NCBI GenBank assembly: GCA_964470965.1
Contig: CAYYIS010000007.1
Span: forward strand, 62,001 to 126,000
Direction: 5' to 3'
DNA length: 64,000 nt
Origin: CAYYIS01 sp964470965
Lineage (GTDB): Bacteria > JAAXHH01 > JABIQT01
Under the pieces are notes generated by a model, which was not told where the DNA came from, searched no databases, and worked only from the letters and a program-made list of their open reading frames with translations. This document shows, piece after piece, positions 9,173 to 18,155 of the stretch. Made by a program: the position numbers and the translations under genes. The first letter of the stretch is position 1. The number at the start of each line of letters is the position of its first letter.

Positions 9173-10342
9173 ATGTCCCAGACTTTTTCATATATGTTCC
9201 CGTCGCACGTTCGATTCGGAGTCGGCGCGGTTCACGCCGTCGCACAGGAAGCAAAGCTGCTCTGGGGAACCAGAACCCTGATCTTTTCCGATCAGGGAGT
9301 GGTTGCCGCCGGCCTGCTCAAATCGGTTACCCGAGTTCTGGACGATGCGGACATCGGGTATGATATTTGCGACAAGGTGGCGCCTAACCCCACCGATACG
9401 TTCGTTGAGGAAACAGCTGCCCAGTTTCGCTCCAGCGGCCATAACCTGTTGATTGCTTTAGGCGGTGGCAGCGTGATCGATGCGGCCAAAGCAACACAGA
9501 TACGTATGACCCATCCGGGACATATACGCGATTACTTCGTGTCCGGCGAAGGCGACGGAAAGATTATTCCCAACATGCCCCCTTTGATCGCCCTGCCGAC
9601 TACATCGGGAACCGGCAGTGAGATCAGCGCAGCGGCGGTGTTGACGGACACCAGAGACAATGTTAAAAAAGCCGTTTACTCCCCTCACATCCGGCCTGCA
9701 ACCGCTATTGTAGATCCGGAACTCACGCTTGGTCTGCCCCCCACGATCACTGCGGCTACCGGGATGGATGCTTTGACTCACTGCATCGAAGCGTGTGTAT
9801 GTAAATACTATTCTCCAATCGGGAAGGCCATTGCCCTGGGTGGAATAGAATTAGTCACAAAATCTCTCCTTAATGCGTTTGAGCATGGGGATGATGTAGA
9901 CGCACGGACCGATATGTCCATGGCCGCTGTTATGGGCGGTTTTGCGTTCGGTACCGGAGGCGGGCTCGGGACAGTTCATGCAATGGCCCATCAACTATCC
10001 ACCGAGGTGGGACTGCCTCATGGTACGGCCAACGCGATTCTGCTGCCCCACGTGATGGCGTTCAACGGAGAAGAACATGCCGAGGCGTATGTTCCCGTCG
10101 CCCGTGCACTGGGCATAGACGCCTCCGGCATGAACGCCTCGGAGGCGGCACAGGCCGCAGTTGCGGCGGTTCGGACACTGTGTGATCGTCTCACGATACC
10201 GCAGACCCTTGGTGAAACGGGTATCACACAGGATCATATTACCGGGATGGTCCCTCAGGCCATGACCGATGTCTGCCTACGGCAGAATCCAAGAAGATGT
10301 ACGGAAAATGATATAAAGGAGTTGTATGAACAAGCGCTGTAA
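9173..10342 (+). CDS. Iron-containing alcohol dehydrogenase
   Basis: 389-residue group III (Fe2+-dependent) alcohol dehydrogenase, reducing aldehydes or oxidising alcohols with NAD(P)H in the cytosol. Seen: GGGSVIDAAKA nucleotide loop near residue 95, TTSGTGSE near 140, metal ligands in DALTHCIEA (Asp and His) near 195 and two further His in GTVHAMAHQL and LPHGTANAILLPH near 265-280. The ATG at 9173, with GAGG five bases upstream, is preferred over an in-frame GTG at 9158. The 3' end overlaps the next gene by 17 bases, implying translational coupling to the SLBB export protein. Confidence 0.9.
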   Translation: MSQTFSYMFPSHVRFGVGAVHAVAQEAKLLWGTRTLIFSDQGVVAAGLLKSVTRVLDDADIGYDICDKVAPNPTDTFVEETAAQFRSSGHNLLIALGGGSVIDAAKATQIRMTHPGHIRDYFVSGEGDGKIIPNMPPLIALPTTSGTGSEISAAAVLTDTRDNVKKAVYSPHIRPATAIVDPELTLGLPPTITAATGMDALTHCIEACVCKYYSPIGKAIALGGIELVTKSLLNAFEHGDDVDARTDMSMAAVMGGFAFGTGGGLGTVHAMAHQLSTEVGLPHGTANAILLPHVMAFNGEEHAEAYVPVARALGIDASGMNASEAAQAAVAAVRTLCDRLTIPQTLGETGITQDHITGMVPQAMTDVCLRQNPRRCTENDIKELYEQAL

Positions 10343-12098
10343 ACGTTTGGTGACATGGCAGAGGCACAGTTGGATTTTCGTTAGATTGCTCCTCAGTGCC
10401 GTGGTCCTCTCACTGTCAACGCCCGCGCTTGGTCAGAGAGGCGCGGTGGAGCAGTTTCTACGGGATTCCGAGCGGCAGGGTGGACGCAGGACGTCCACCG
10501 CGTTGCGCGGTCTGATACCCAGCTTGTTCGATCAGGAAGTATTGATGCGGGAGGTCGTTGATCTTCGGCTCATCACTCCGCCGCTAGAAAATCCGGTCGA
10601 TCCGAACACTTATATCATCGGTCCGGGTGACAATATGCTAATCAGTATTCAGGGAGAGATGTCCCCGGATTATGCTCTGACCGTGACGCCGGAAGGTCTG
10701 CTCGGGATACCTACCGTAGGCGTGCTCGAGGTCAGTGGCCTTACACTTACGGACTTGAAGACACAGGTGCAAAACGCCGCGCGGCCGGTATATCCCACCA
10801 GCGAGATTAAAACTATACTGCTGTATCCCCGGCAGTTCAAAATCACGGTATCCGGTGCAGTTAACGGACCCGGTCCGGTGATCGCCACGCCGTTCGAACG
10901 CGTCTCAGAGATCCTGGTCATCGCCAACCGTCCCACCGATATTCACACCCGCCTGGCAGCTACCAAGCCTGATTTCGTGCTGCCCTCTACCTATGGATCC
11001 GATCGGAACATCGAAATCAGACATCGGAGTGGCACCATTACCAGGGTCGATCTGCGTCGGTATCTGGCTACGGGCGATCTGGACAGCAACCCCACACTGC
11101 GGGACGGAGACGTAATCTACGTGCCGGTACGTAACTTGGACACCGGCACCGTTTCGCTCGCCGGCGCTGTCAACATTCCCGGCGTTTATGAGCATGTGGC
11201 AGGAGACAATCTCGGTGTGTTGCTGGAGATGGCCGGTGGACTGAGTGTTGCCGCCGATCGAACTCGGATAGAGATTGCCCGCACCATCCCCGTGATAAAC
11301 GGTCCTTCGCGTATAGAGACTGTCACCGTGGACATGGGAATCGGACCGTCCGCACTGGTTACACCGATTGTACCACGCGATCGTATTTTCGTCCGCACCC
11401 CTCAAAAGACCAACAGCGATTTTCTTGTTGTAGTCCGGGGTGAAGTCCTGTTTCCCGGGACCTACCCGGTACAGTCGGACGGTGTCCAGCTTTCGCAGAT
11501 TATTGAGATGGCCGGTGGGTTCACGGAAGAAGCGTTTTTACGCGGGGGGACGATCGTAAGGAACTTCAGAAGAGAGGGTACGCAGGCATCTGAATCGATT
11601 AGCCTGGAACGACTGGCCCGCTTGCGTCTGAGTCGTCTGGGTGAGCAGGAACGGGTAGATTTCGAAACGCAGGCGGGTTTTCGGCAGCAGACAGTCGTAG
11701 CTGATTTTGAGCGACTGTTCCACGATCAGGATGTGACCGCGGATGTCACTCTGCAACCGGGGGATATGGTGGTGGTCCCCTCCAAGAACGAAACGGTTCA
11801 CGTGATGGGGCAGGTGGCAAACCCGGGTCAGATTCCGTTTGAACCGGGTATGGATACAGAGTACTACATCCGGATGGCCGGTGGCCTTTCCCGCCACGCC
11901 AGAGATGGGAAAATTCAAGTGATAAAGATGGATTCCAATCTCTGGTTGCATCCGGATCAGACCACCGTGGAAGTGGGGGACATGATCTGGGTTCCCCGTC
12001 ATCCGGTGCGTAATTACTTCGCCATATTCAGAGAAACGCTCGCGGTCATGACGACACTGACCACGTTGTACCTGGTGTTGCAGCAGATATCCAAGTAA
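10326..12098 (+). CDS. Polysaccharide export (Wza-like) SLBB-domain protein
   Basis: 590-residue exported protein of the outer-membrane polysaccharide export family. N-terminal signal peptide (hydrophobic LLLSAVVLSLS ending ALGQ, no lipobox Cys). A Poly_export domain begins around residue 95 (YIIGPGDNMLISI), followed by at least three SLBB modules recognisable by VxGAVNxPG/MAGG patterns near residues 280, 370 and 490. A single hydrophobic helix lies near the C terminus (AVMTTLTTLYLVL), as in Wza. AAGGAG precedes the ATG. No glycosyltransferase, Wzx, Wzy or Wzc gene is adjacent, so it is an outlying export component. It overlaps the alcohol dehydrogenase by 17 bases. Confidence 0.85.
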   Translation: MNKRCKRLVTWQRHSWIFVRLLLSAVVLSLSTPALGQRGAVEQFLRDSERQGGRRTSTALRGLIPSLFDQEVLMREVVDLRLITPPLENPVDPNTYIIGPGDNMLISIQGEMSPDYALTVTPEGLLGIPTVGVLEVSGLTLTDLKTQVQNAARPVYPTSEIKTILLYPRQFKITVSGAVNGPGPVIATPFERVSEILVIANRPTDIHTRLAATKPDFVLPSTYGSDRNIEIRHRSGTITRVDLRRYLATGDLDSNPTLRDGDVIYVPVRNLDTGTVSLAGAVNIPGVYEHVAGDNLGVLLEMAGGLSVAADRTRIEIARTIPVINGPSRIETVTVDMGIGPSALVTPIVPRDRIFVRTPQKTNSDFLVVVRGEVLFPGTYPVQSDGVQLSQIIEMAGGFTEEAFLRGGTIVRNFRREGTQASESISLERLARLRLSRLGEQERVDFETQAGFRQQTVVADFERLFHDQDVTADVTLQPGDMVVVPSKNETVHVMGQVANPGQIPFEPGMDTEYYIRMAGGLSRHARDGKIQVIKMDSNLWLHPDQTTVEVGDMIWVPRHPVRNYFAIFRETLAVMTTLTTLYLVLQQISK

Positions 12099-12413
12099 GA
12101 CGCTTTTAACAGCCTTTGAGAGTTCGTCCTGAGCCGGTTTTCCTGTCCGCCTTCCCCGCAGCGATCAGACCACCCGCCGTTTCACCCCGGGCGACCCAGG
12201 CTATCCGGAGAACACACCCCATATCGATGTGTAAATCCTTACCGGTCGCAGCACCGGTTACATTGCCTTACTGTATCAGCATCAGATCTCGTCCGGACTT
12301 AGCGGATTTCAGGTGCACTACCCCGATCGGCCATGGACGGCAGGAGAGGGCCTTTTGTACCTCGCACACCCGGGTGTATGTGGGTGAAAACCAAGGATAG
12401 GGAAGAGAAGGTA
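12099..12413 (+). other. Gene-free spacer before lysA
   Basis: 315 bases between the SLBB gene and lysA. No convincing coding frame, hairpin terminator or promoter pair was found. An open frame runs in from upstream to lysA but shows no conserved start. Confidence 0.5.
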
Positions 12414-13640
12414 ATGAAACAGGTTGCACATGGTACGCAGTTATCTATAGGATCTCATTCCGCAATGGATCTCGTCGGTACGTTCGGGAGCCCGCTGTAC
12501 GTGTACGATGCGTCCTTGATACGACAGCGATTTCGGGCGCTGCGGGCGGCGGTGACGTATCCGCTGGCGGATCTGCATTACGCATGCAAGGCGAATACGA
12601 ACCTTTCGATTTTGAGGCTATTGCGTGATGAGGGTGCACTAATCGATGCGGTGTCGCCGGGAGAGGTATTCCTGGCCTTGAAAGCCGGATTTTCTGCCGA
12701 CCAGATCCTGTTCACAGGCAACAGCGTAATGGATGACGAGATGCGGTTCCTCCTCGAACGGAATATTTTGATCAATATAGATTCTCTTTCACAGCTGGAA
12801 CGCTACGGGCGGCTTGCACCGGGGACGAAGGTGTCCGTGCGGATCAATCCGGACGTGGCATCCGGGCACCATCACCACTGCATCACCGCCGGCTCGGGAA
12901 GCAAATTCGGGATCGCAATGGAGCTCCTGCCGGAGACAAAGGGTATTATCGATCAGTATGGGCTCACGGTGATCGGACTGCACATGCATGTGGGTTCGGG
13001 CATCCTGGATCCGGCGCCGTTTCTCCGAGCGGTGGAGGCGCTGCTCGGTGTGGTGCCTTATTTCGAACATCTCACATCCATCAATTTCGGCGGTGGTCTG
13101 GGTATCCCCAATCATCCCGATGAAGCCGAACTGGATATACAGGCGTTCGGTGCTCATCTTTCCAACCGATTTCAGGTGTTCTGTGACGGCTACGGCACCA
13201 GGTTGCGCATCAAGCTCGAACCGGGGCGCTATATCGTGGGTGAATCGGGCACGCTGTTGACACGCTGCAGTACGATCAAGGCGACACGGGACCGAATTTT
13301 CGCAGGGACGGACTCCGGATTCAACCACCTGATTCGTCACTCCTTGTATGAGTCATATCACGCAATCGTGAATGCCACCAATATGAAGGACGAGGCTGCA
13401 ATGTACGATGTCTCCGGGAATATCTGCGAAAGCGCTGACTTCTTCGCTCGCAACCGGCGGATTTCCCGTATCCGAGAAGGCGACATCCTGGGGGTACGAA
13501 ACGTCGGTGCCTACGGCTTCTGCATGAGTTCCAACTACAACACCCGTCCGCGTCCGGCCGAGGTTCTTGTGGACGGTGAGCAGGTCCGTCTGATTCGCCG
13601 TCGGGAGACGCTTGAGGATCTTATAAGAGGACAGGAATAA
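12414..13640 (+). CDS. lysA: Diaminopimelate decarboxylase
   Basis: 408-residue PLP enzyme that makes L-lysine from meso-diaminopimelate. Seen: PLP lysine K59 (YACKANTN), the HMHVGSGI and NFGGGLGI barrel motifs, the phosphate-binding EPGRYIVGESG, and the C-terminal active-site CESADFF with the GAYGFCMSSNYN Tyr motif. AGAAGG lies just before the ATG at 12414; a frame extending to 12333 has no support. The family also contains ornithine and other amino-acid decarboxylases, but the CESADF element and length favour the lysine enzyme. Followed closely by a lipoprotein gene. Confidence 0.88.
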   Translation: MKQVAHGTQLSIGSHSAMDLVGTFGSPLYVYDASLIRQRFRALRAAVTYPLADLHYACKANTNLSILRLLRDEGALIDAVSPGEVFLALKAGFSADQILFTGNSVMDDEMRFLLERNILINIDSLSQLERYGRLAPGTKVSVRINPDVASGHHHHCITAGSGSKFGIAMELLPETKGIIDQYGLTVIGLHMHVGSGILDPAPFLRAVEALLGVVPYFEHLTSINFGGGLGIPNHPDEAELDIQAFGAHLSNRFQVFCDGYGTRLRIKLEPGRYIVGESGTLLTRCSTIKATRDRIFAGTDSGFNHLIRHSLYESYHAIVNATNMKDEAAMYDVSGNICESADFFARNRRISRIREGDILGVRNVGAYGFCMSSNYNTRPRPAEVLVDGEQVRLIRRRETLEDLIRGQE

Positions 13641-13677
13641 ACGTGGACAGGTGGTCACACTAAATAAAGAGGTAATC

Positions 13678-14418
13678 ATGCGGCCAATATTCCCTATTCT
13701 ACTCCTGACACTGTTCATTGCCTGTAAAGAGACGCCTCCGCCGGACCCGCAGGTCATCATCGATTCGACGATACAGGCGCACGGAGGAGACCGGCTCGAT
13801 GGATCCACCATCGACTTCGATTTCCGAGGAACGCATTTTACCGTGATGCATAACCAGGGGGCATTCTCCTATGTCCGGAGTTTCAGGGACAGTGCCGGTC
13901 TGGTGCGGGATGTTCTCTACAACGATGGTTTTTACCGGGAGATCAACGGCAACATTGTCGTACTTTCCAAACGCATGCGGCAGATTCTGCCGGGGTCTGT
14001 AAATTCCGTCGTCTATTTTGCGTTGCTGCCATTTAAACTCGATGATCCGTCCGTTAAAGAACGTTATCTTGGCGAGGAGGCGGTGAAGGGAGAGCGGTAC
14101 CACAAGGTGGAAATAACATTCACGCAACACAGCGGCGGTACCGACTGGAACGACGTGTTTGTGTACTGGATTCATAAAGACAACAACAGTATGGATTATC
14201 TGGCCTATCTATACCACGTGAACGGCGGTGGTACACGCTTCCGTGAGGCGCACAACATCCGTACGGTAGAGGGTATCCGTTTCGCCGACTACAGAAATTA
14301 CAAAGCCGAAACCGAAAATCTACCGCTGGAAGAATACGGGCGCGAGTTCAATAAAGGCGGCCTCGTTAAAGTCTCCGATGTGGACATTGAGAACATTCAG
14401 GTGAAACTGGGGAACTAA
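13678..14418 (+). CDS. DUF6503-like lipoprotein
   Basis: 246 residues with an N-terminal lipoprotein signal (ILLLTLFIAC, lipobox Cys about residue 16), so it is probably lipid-anchored in the cell envelope. After the signal come an AHGGDRLDGSTIDFDFRGTHF stretch and alternating polar/hydrophobic strands typical of a beta-rich domain. The pattern resembles the DUF6503 family common in Bacteroidota and marine FCB bacteria; the function is unknown. A Shine-Dalgarno (AGAGG) precedes the ATG at 13678. It lies 37 bases after lysA on the same strand. Confidence 0.65.
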   Translation: MRPIFPILLLTLFIACKETPPPDPQVIIDSTIQAHGGDRLDGSTIDFDFRGTHFTVMHNQGAFSYVRSFRDSAGLVRDVLYNDGFYREINGNIVVLSKRMRQILPGSVNSVVYFALLPFKLDDPSVKERYLGEEAVKGERYHKVEITFTQHSGGTDWNDVFVYWIHKDNNSMDYLAYLYHVNGGGTRFREAHNIRTVEGIRFADYRNYKAETENLPLEEYGREFNKGGLVKVSDVDIENIQVKLGN

Positions 14419-14737
14419 CCTGTCACATACAGGGCTTGCCATGTCCCTAAACCCCACTTTCGGGGTCGATGTTCTGAAAAATGGCGATATTCAGAGGCCA
14501 CGGGATGAGTTGCTCGATAGAGGTCAAGCTTGCGTCAGGCCGAGGACCTGGCGGATTCGCCGTCGAACCTATCCCGATACGATCCATTCCGGTCATCACC
14601 GTTGCGCTCCCATCCCGTAGCAACAGGGGCATTCGGTAGGGTCGAGCCGGTGCGTCCAGCGCCGAGTCCCTAAAGCCCGGGCAGCCATGGAATTGCCCGG
14701 TTGGTTGAACATATGCAGTCGGACCAGTATATCCCTG
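14419..14737 (-). other. Unassigned region behind lasso B2
   Basis: Just after the B2 stop, the minus strand stays open in two frames: one reads about 100 codons to a TAG near 14447, another ends near 14596. Neither matches a lasso precursor, RRE protein or asparagine-synthetase-like cyclase that I recognise. It may be decayed remains of the locus. Confidence 0.3.
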
Positions 14738-15163
14738 TCAATCGTCAGCCATGGGTTCTTGGGTATTGGAGCCGCCGCCGGGCTGCATGTAATAGCTGAG
14801 CACTTTAAAGTGATCTTTTTCCGATCCACCGGTGACCACCAGGTCGCCGCTTCTGAGCCAGGCATGGGCGCCGGACGCTTCATTCGTTTCACGGCCTACC
14901 CCCACGTAAAGTGTGCTTTCCTGACCCCTGCGTTTGAGCATGGCCATGGCCGCGATGGCCTGGACCAGGCAGGTGGAATGCCACGGGAGTCGAGGGTAGG
15001 TATAATGAATGCCCCTGGCTACCCGGTAGGCGTCCACTCTGTTCCGCGGCATCGCATCCTCCGCTGACTCCTGCATATGCTTTCCGAGATAGGGCGAAAG
15101 GCGGCGGAAGGGAACCAGTCGCAGCACCAGGCGGGCAACGAAAAGGCAGAGGGTCGCTTCCAT
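14738..15163 (-). CDS. Lasso peptide biosynthesis B2 protein (leader peptidase), N-terminally clipped
   Basis: About 141 residues with the transglutaminase-like fold (PF13471) that removes the leader from lasso precursor peptides. Seen: the N-terminal amphipathic helix LVLRLVPFRRLSPYLG, the catalytic Cys in WHSTCLVQA (C65), the catalytic His in GAHAWLRSGD (H100) with nearby Asp, and the closing VTGG...F..L pattern. Homologues usually have a further 15-25 residues before this helix. Here homology stops at about 15163, no ribosome-binding site precedes it, and the upstream bases are antisense to the ABC exporter. No precursor, RRE or cyclase gene was found. Probably a stranded or inactive gene. 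Confidence 0.75.
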   Translation of the reverse strand: MEATLCLFVARLVLRLVPFRRLSPYLGKHMQESAEDAMPRNRVDAYRVARGIHYTYPRLPWHSTCLVQAIAAMAMLKRRGQESTLYVGVGRETNEASGAHAWLRSGDLVVTGGSEKDHFKVLSYYMQPGGGSNTQEPMADD

Positions 15164-15170
15164 CACGATC

Positions 15171-16316
15171 CGGGAAACCGCCGCCGAGGTCCGGCTGTTC
15201 AATCTGGCTGACCACTTCCGCTCCTCCTACAGTTCTCTGCGACAGAGGTTGCGTCAGGAGCATTTGAAAATCACACGTGACCAGGCGCTGGCAGAATGGG
15301 GGGCCTCTGTTGTGGGGGTTCTGATTATGGGCCTGGCCATGGGGTGGATGGTGTGGCGAGCCGTACAGGGGGAGGTGACGCTGGGTGACCTGGCCATGTT
15401 CCAACAGGCGTTCCAGCAGGGGCAACGTATGATGCGCACGTTGTTGGACAACGTCGGGCAGATCTATCAGAATAGTCTGTTTCTGGAGACATTGTTTGGC
15501 TTTTTAGCCCTGAAGCCGGCGTTGATCGATTCAGGTACATTGCAGGCGCCGAAGGTGTTGCAGGAAGGTATCCGTTTCGAGGACATCGTATTCCGTTATC
15601 CCGGAAGTGAACGCCCCGCGCTCGACCATTTTTCCCTGACGATACCTGCGGGTAAGATCGCCGCTATCGTGGGTACCAACGGCGCCGGTAAAAGTACGCT
15701 GATCAAGCTGCTCTGCCGGTTTTATGATCCGGAAGAAGGCCGGGTGTCCTTCGATGGGACTAACCTGCGGGAGGTACCGCTCGATGAGGTGCGAGGCATG
15801 ATATCGGTGCTGTTCCAGGAACCGGTGCATTACCATGATACGGCCGCCCGGAATATCGTGATGGGTAATCTGGAGGCCGAATCCGACAAGCGCGCTGTCG
15901 AAGCGGCGGCGCAGGCGTCGACAGCTGCTGGTTCCATTAGCCGTTTGCCGGAAGGCTACGAAGCCATGCTGGGGAAATGGTTCGGAGGTTCGGATCTGAG
16001 TACCCGTGAATGGCAGCGAGTGGCGCTGGCCCGGGCCTTTCTGCGTAAAGCGCCCATCATCGTTCTGGACGAGCCCATAAGCGCCATGGACGCCTGGACG
16101 GAGGCGGACTGGATGGGGCGGTTTCGCAATTTGACGGAAGGTCAGACTTCACTCATTATTACTCACCGGTTTACGACTGCCATGCAAGCCGATATGATTC
16201 ATGTCATGGACGGCGGGAAAATCACCGAATCCGGTACGCACGCAGACCTGCTCGATCAGGACGGCCGGTATGCCAGGTCATGGTTCGATCAGAACCGGTC
16301 GCCGGATCCGAAATAG
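15171..16316 (+). CDS. ABC exporter, first half of membrane domain missing (lasso/bacteriocin type)
   Basis: Homology to type I ABC exporters begins abruptly near 15171 with the cytoplasmic-loop motif RETAAEVRLFNLADHF, keeps the last two membrane helices (VVGVLIMGLAMGWMVW region), then a full ATPase: Walker A GTNGAGKST, Q-loop VLFQEP, Walker B IIVLDEP, D-loop and H-loop ITHR. Usual length is about 600 residues; about 380 remain, so four transmembrane helices are lost. The ABC signature reads LSTRE instead of LSGGQ/E. No start with a ribosome-binding site is visible (nearest in-frame TTG 15249). It faces the clipped lasso B2 gene head to head. Confidence 0.75.
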   Translation, partial: RETAAEVRLFNLADHFRSSYSSLRQRLRQEHLKITRDQALAEWGASVVGVLIMGLAMGWMVWRAVQGEVTLGDLAMFQQAFQQGQRMMRTLLDNVGQIYQNSLFLETLFGFLALKPALIDSGTLQAPKVLQEGIRFEDIVFRYPGSERPALDHFSLTIPAGKIAAIVGTNGAGKSTLIKLLCRFYDPEEGRVSFDGTNLREVPLDEVRGMISVLFQEPVHYHDTAARNIVMGNLEAESDKRAVEAAAQASTAAGSISRLPEGYEAMLGKWFGGSDLSTREWQRVALARAFLRKAPIIVLDEPISAMDAWTEADWMGRFRNLTEGQTSLIITHRFTTAMQADMIHVMDGGKITESGTHADLLDQDGRYARSWFDQNRSPDPK

Positions 16317-16359
16317 ACGTACATCCCCATCACCTGAAATTTTCAGCTCATATCCAGCC

Positions 16360-18090
16360 TTACGGCCTCTGTATCCGCACATCCAGTACTGCCGCCTGCC
16401 CTCCCCGTACCGCCTCCAGGGCACGCTGTATCGCATCGGGTAATTCCTCCGGGCAGGTCACTGTTTTCCCGTAGGCGTGACAGGCATTGGCGAGATGGGC
16501 GAAATCAGGTGAAGGCTGCAGGTCAGTCCCCACGAACTGGTCCAGCTGATTGCCATGACCTTTGGGGTAGTGCATGAGCCAGGAACGTTTCGTGGCGAAG
16601 TGCATCTGGTTGTTGAGAATGATGGTCAGAAACGGGGCATTGTGCGCGGCGGCCGTCCACAGGGCGGCGGTGGGGCAGCCGAACATGAAGGTTCCGTCTC
16701 CTACCAGCGCTACCACCGTTCTGTCAGGTGCCGCAAGCCTTACGCCGACGCCTGCACCCAGGGCCCATCCTAGACTGGCCCCGCCGCTTGTGAACCAGGT
16801 GCCGGGTTGTGTCCGTTCCACCATGGTGGCGGAGTACCGTAGATTGGTCACCGTTTCGTCCAGTACGATGGTATCCTGATCCAGGGCCTGGTTGACGCAA
16901 TACATCAGCCACTCCGGTGCGATCGGTCGTTCGGATGATTTTCCCCGGGCGGTGTCCCGCCATTCCTGTCTTCGTTGCGTATGTTTTTCCTCTAACCGTG
17001 CCGCACGTTTCTGATGTGCCTCACGATCCTTAGGGCGAAGCAATTTCTCCACGCAGTCTGTCAGCACCGGAAGTGCCGAGGCTGAATCGGCCTGTATACG
17101 GACATCTGCCGGGAAGGTGAACAGTGGGATATTGCTCTTGAGCGGGTCCACGTCAATCCAGAAAATCCGGGCGTCCTTGTGAGGGGAAACATCGGAGGGG
17201 ATGTACGGAACGTCACAATCGATCACCAGAATGATGTCTGCTTTCTCCAGATAGGGATTGGGTGATATCCCACCCCACAGGGGATGTGTGTTGGGGAAAT
17301 TCAAGCAAGAGGCTGTGGCGGATACCACGGGAGCGCCCGTCAGCTCCGCGAGACGTACCAGTTCCGGGACTGTTTTAGGATTTCGGCCCGCATAGCCGGT
17401 CAGAATGAGCGGACTACGGGCGTGGGCCAGGGCTTCCGCTACAGGTTCCAGCGATGAGGCGGCGATTTTGGCTAGAGCGGGGGGCTGCAGACGTACAGCT
17501 GGGAGGCGCACCTTGTTCAGTTGTTCCATGAGGACTTCCCGGGCCAGTGTCATGTACGTTGGCCCTGCGGGTTCCGACCCGGCGATTTGAAATGCTCGGG
17601 ATACGACGTGATGGATGCTTTCATTACGCTGCAGATCGTATACCCATTTGCAGTACCCTCGTACGCCCATCGCCTGATCGGGCTGATCCTGAATCCAGTG
17701 TATCCATAAGTTCCTGCTGCCCGGCAGCTCACCCTCGAGTGTCAGGGGGGACTTTCCGGCGCACAGCACCATGCCGGCCCGGGCCCGCTGCGCGTTGTGG
17801 AGACCGCCGCCCAGCTGCAGGGTGCCTGCGTCCACATGGACGAGCACCGTCTGCGGCCGGCGGGACACCAGATAGTGGCCGTGTGCCGCGGATATGGCCA
17901 CCAGTTCGTCCGGGCATGTCACCACCCGGGGCGCTTCATGGCCTTCGCTCTTGAACCGGGTCAGTGACTCCTGGATTGGAAACGTGTCCGTACCGGAATT
18001 GAGAAAGAGGCAGTCCGACCGATTATGCGCCAGTAGCGCAACAAACGCATCGGCGCCGCAGGTTACCGCAAAACTCAGGTTTTTGGTCAT
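16360..18090 (-). CDS. Thiamine-diphosphate-dependent enzyme (acetolactate synthase-like)
   Basis: 576 residues with the three-domain ThDP layout: PYR domain with the activating Glu at E62 (CPDELVAISAAHG), a central domain with VVSATASCLN and LVIDCDVPY, and a C-terminal PP domain with the ThDP/Mg motif GDGTFMFGCP near residue 467 and its NN about 26 residues later. The family contains acetolactate synthase, benzoylformate decarboxylase, glyoxylate carboligase and others. The context with formaldehyde dehydrogenase suggests aldehyde carboligation or decarboxylation, but this is inference. The ATG at 18090 has AGGAG upstream; a TTG at 18105 overlaps that site. Last gene of a three-gene operon. 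Confidence 0.85.
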   Translation of the reverse strand: MTKNLSFAVTCGADAFVALLAHNRSDCLFLNSGTDTFPIQESLTRFKSEGHEAPRVVTCPDELVAISAAHGHYLVSRRPQTVLVHVDAGTLQLGGGLHNAQRARAGMVLCAGKSPLTLEGELPGSRNLWIHWIQDQPDQAMGVRGYCKWVYDLQRNESIHHVVSRAFQIAGSEPAGPTYMTLAREVLMEQLNKVRLPAVRLQPPALAKIAASSLEPVAEALAHARSPLILTGYAGRNPKTVPELVRLAELTGAPVVSATASCLNFPNTHPLWGGISPNPYLEKADIILVIDCDVPYIPSDVSPHKDARIFWIDVDPLKSNIPLFTFPADVRIQADSASALPVLTDCVEKLLRPKDREAHQKRAARLEEKHTQRRQEWRDTARGKSSERPIAPEWLMYCVNQALDQDTIVLDETVTNLRYSATMVERTQPGTWFTSGGASLGWALGAGVGVRLAAPDRTVVALVGDGTFMFGCPTAALWTAAAHNAPFLTIILNNQMHFATKRSWLMHYPKGHGNQLDQFVGTDLQPSPDFAHLANACHAYGKTVTCPEELPDAIQRALEAVRGGQAAVLDVRIQRP

Positions 18091-18103
18091 GGTACTCCTG
18101 TAC

Positions 18104-18133
18104 AAAAAAGGGCTGCGGGTTGCCCCGCAGCCC
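18104..18133 (-). terminator. Intrinsic terminator-like hairpin between propeller and ThDP genes
   Basis: A perfect 10-bp GC-rich stem (GGGCTGCGGG/CCCGCAGCCC, loop of four bases) at 18110-18133 is followed on the minus strand by six T (18109-18104). It sits 22 bases after the propeller stop. The Shine-Dalgarno of the next gene begins right after the T run, leaving no room for a separate promoter. Confidence 0.8.
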
Positions 18134-18155
18134 TTATACTGCTACCTTTTGCCGT

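Noticed and set aside
12116..12400. Open frame before lysA
   Set aside because: Runs into the lysA leader, has no start signal and looks Pro/Arg-rich by chance.
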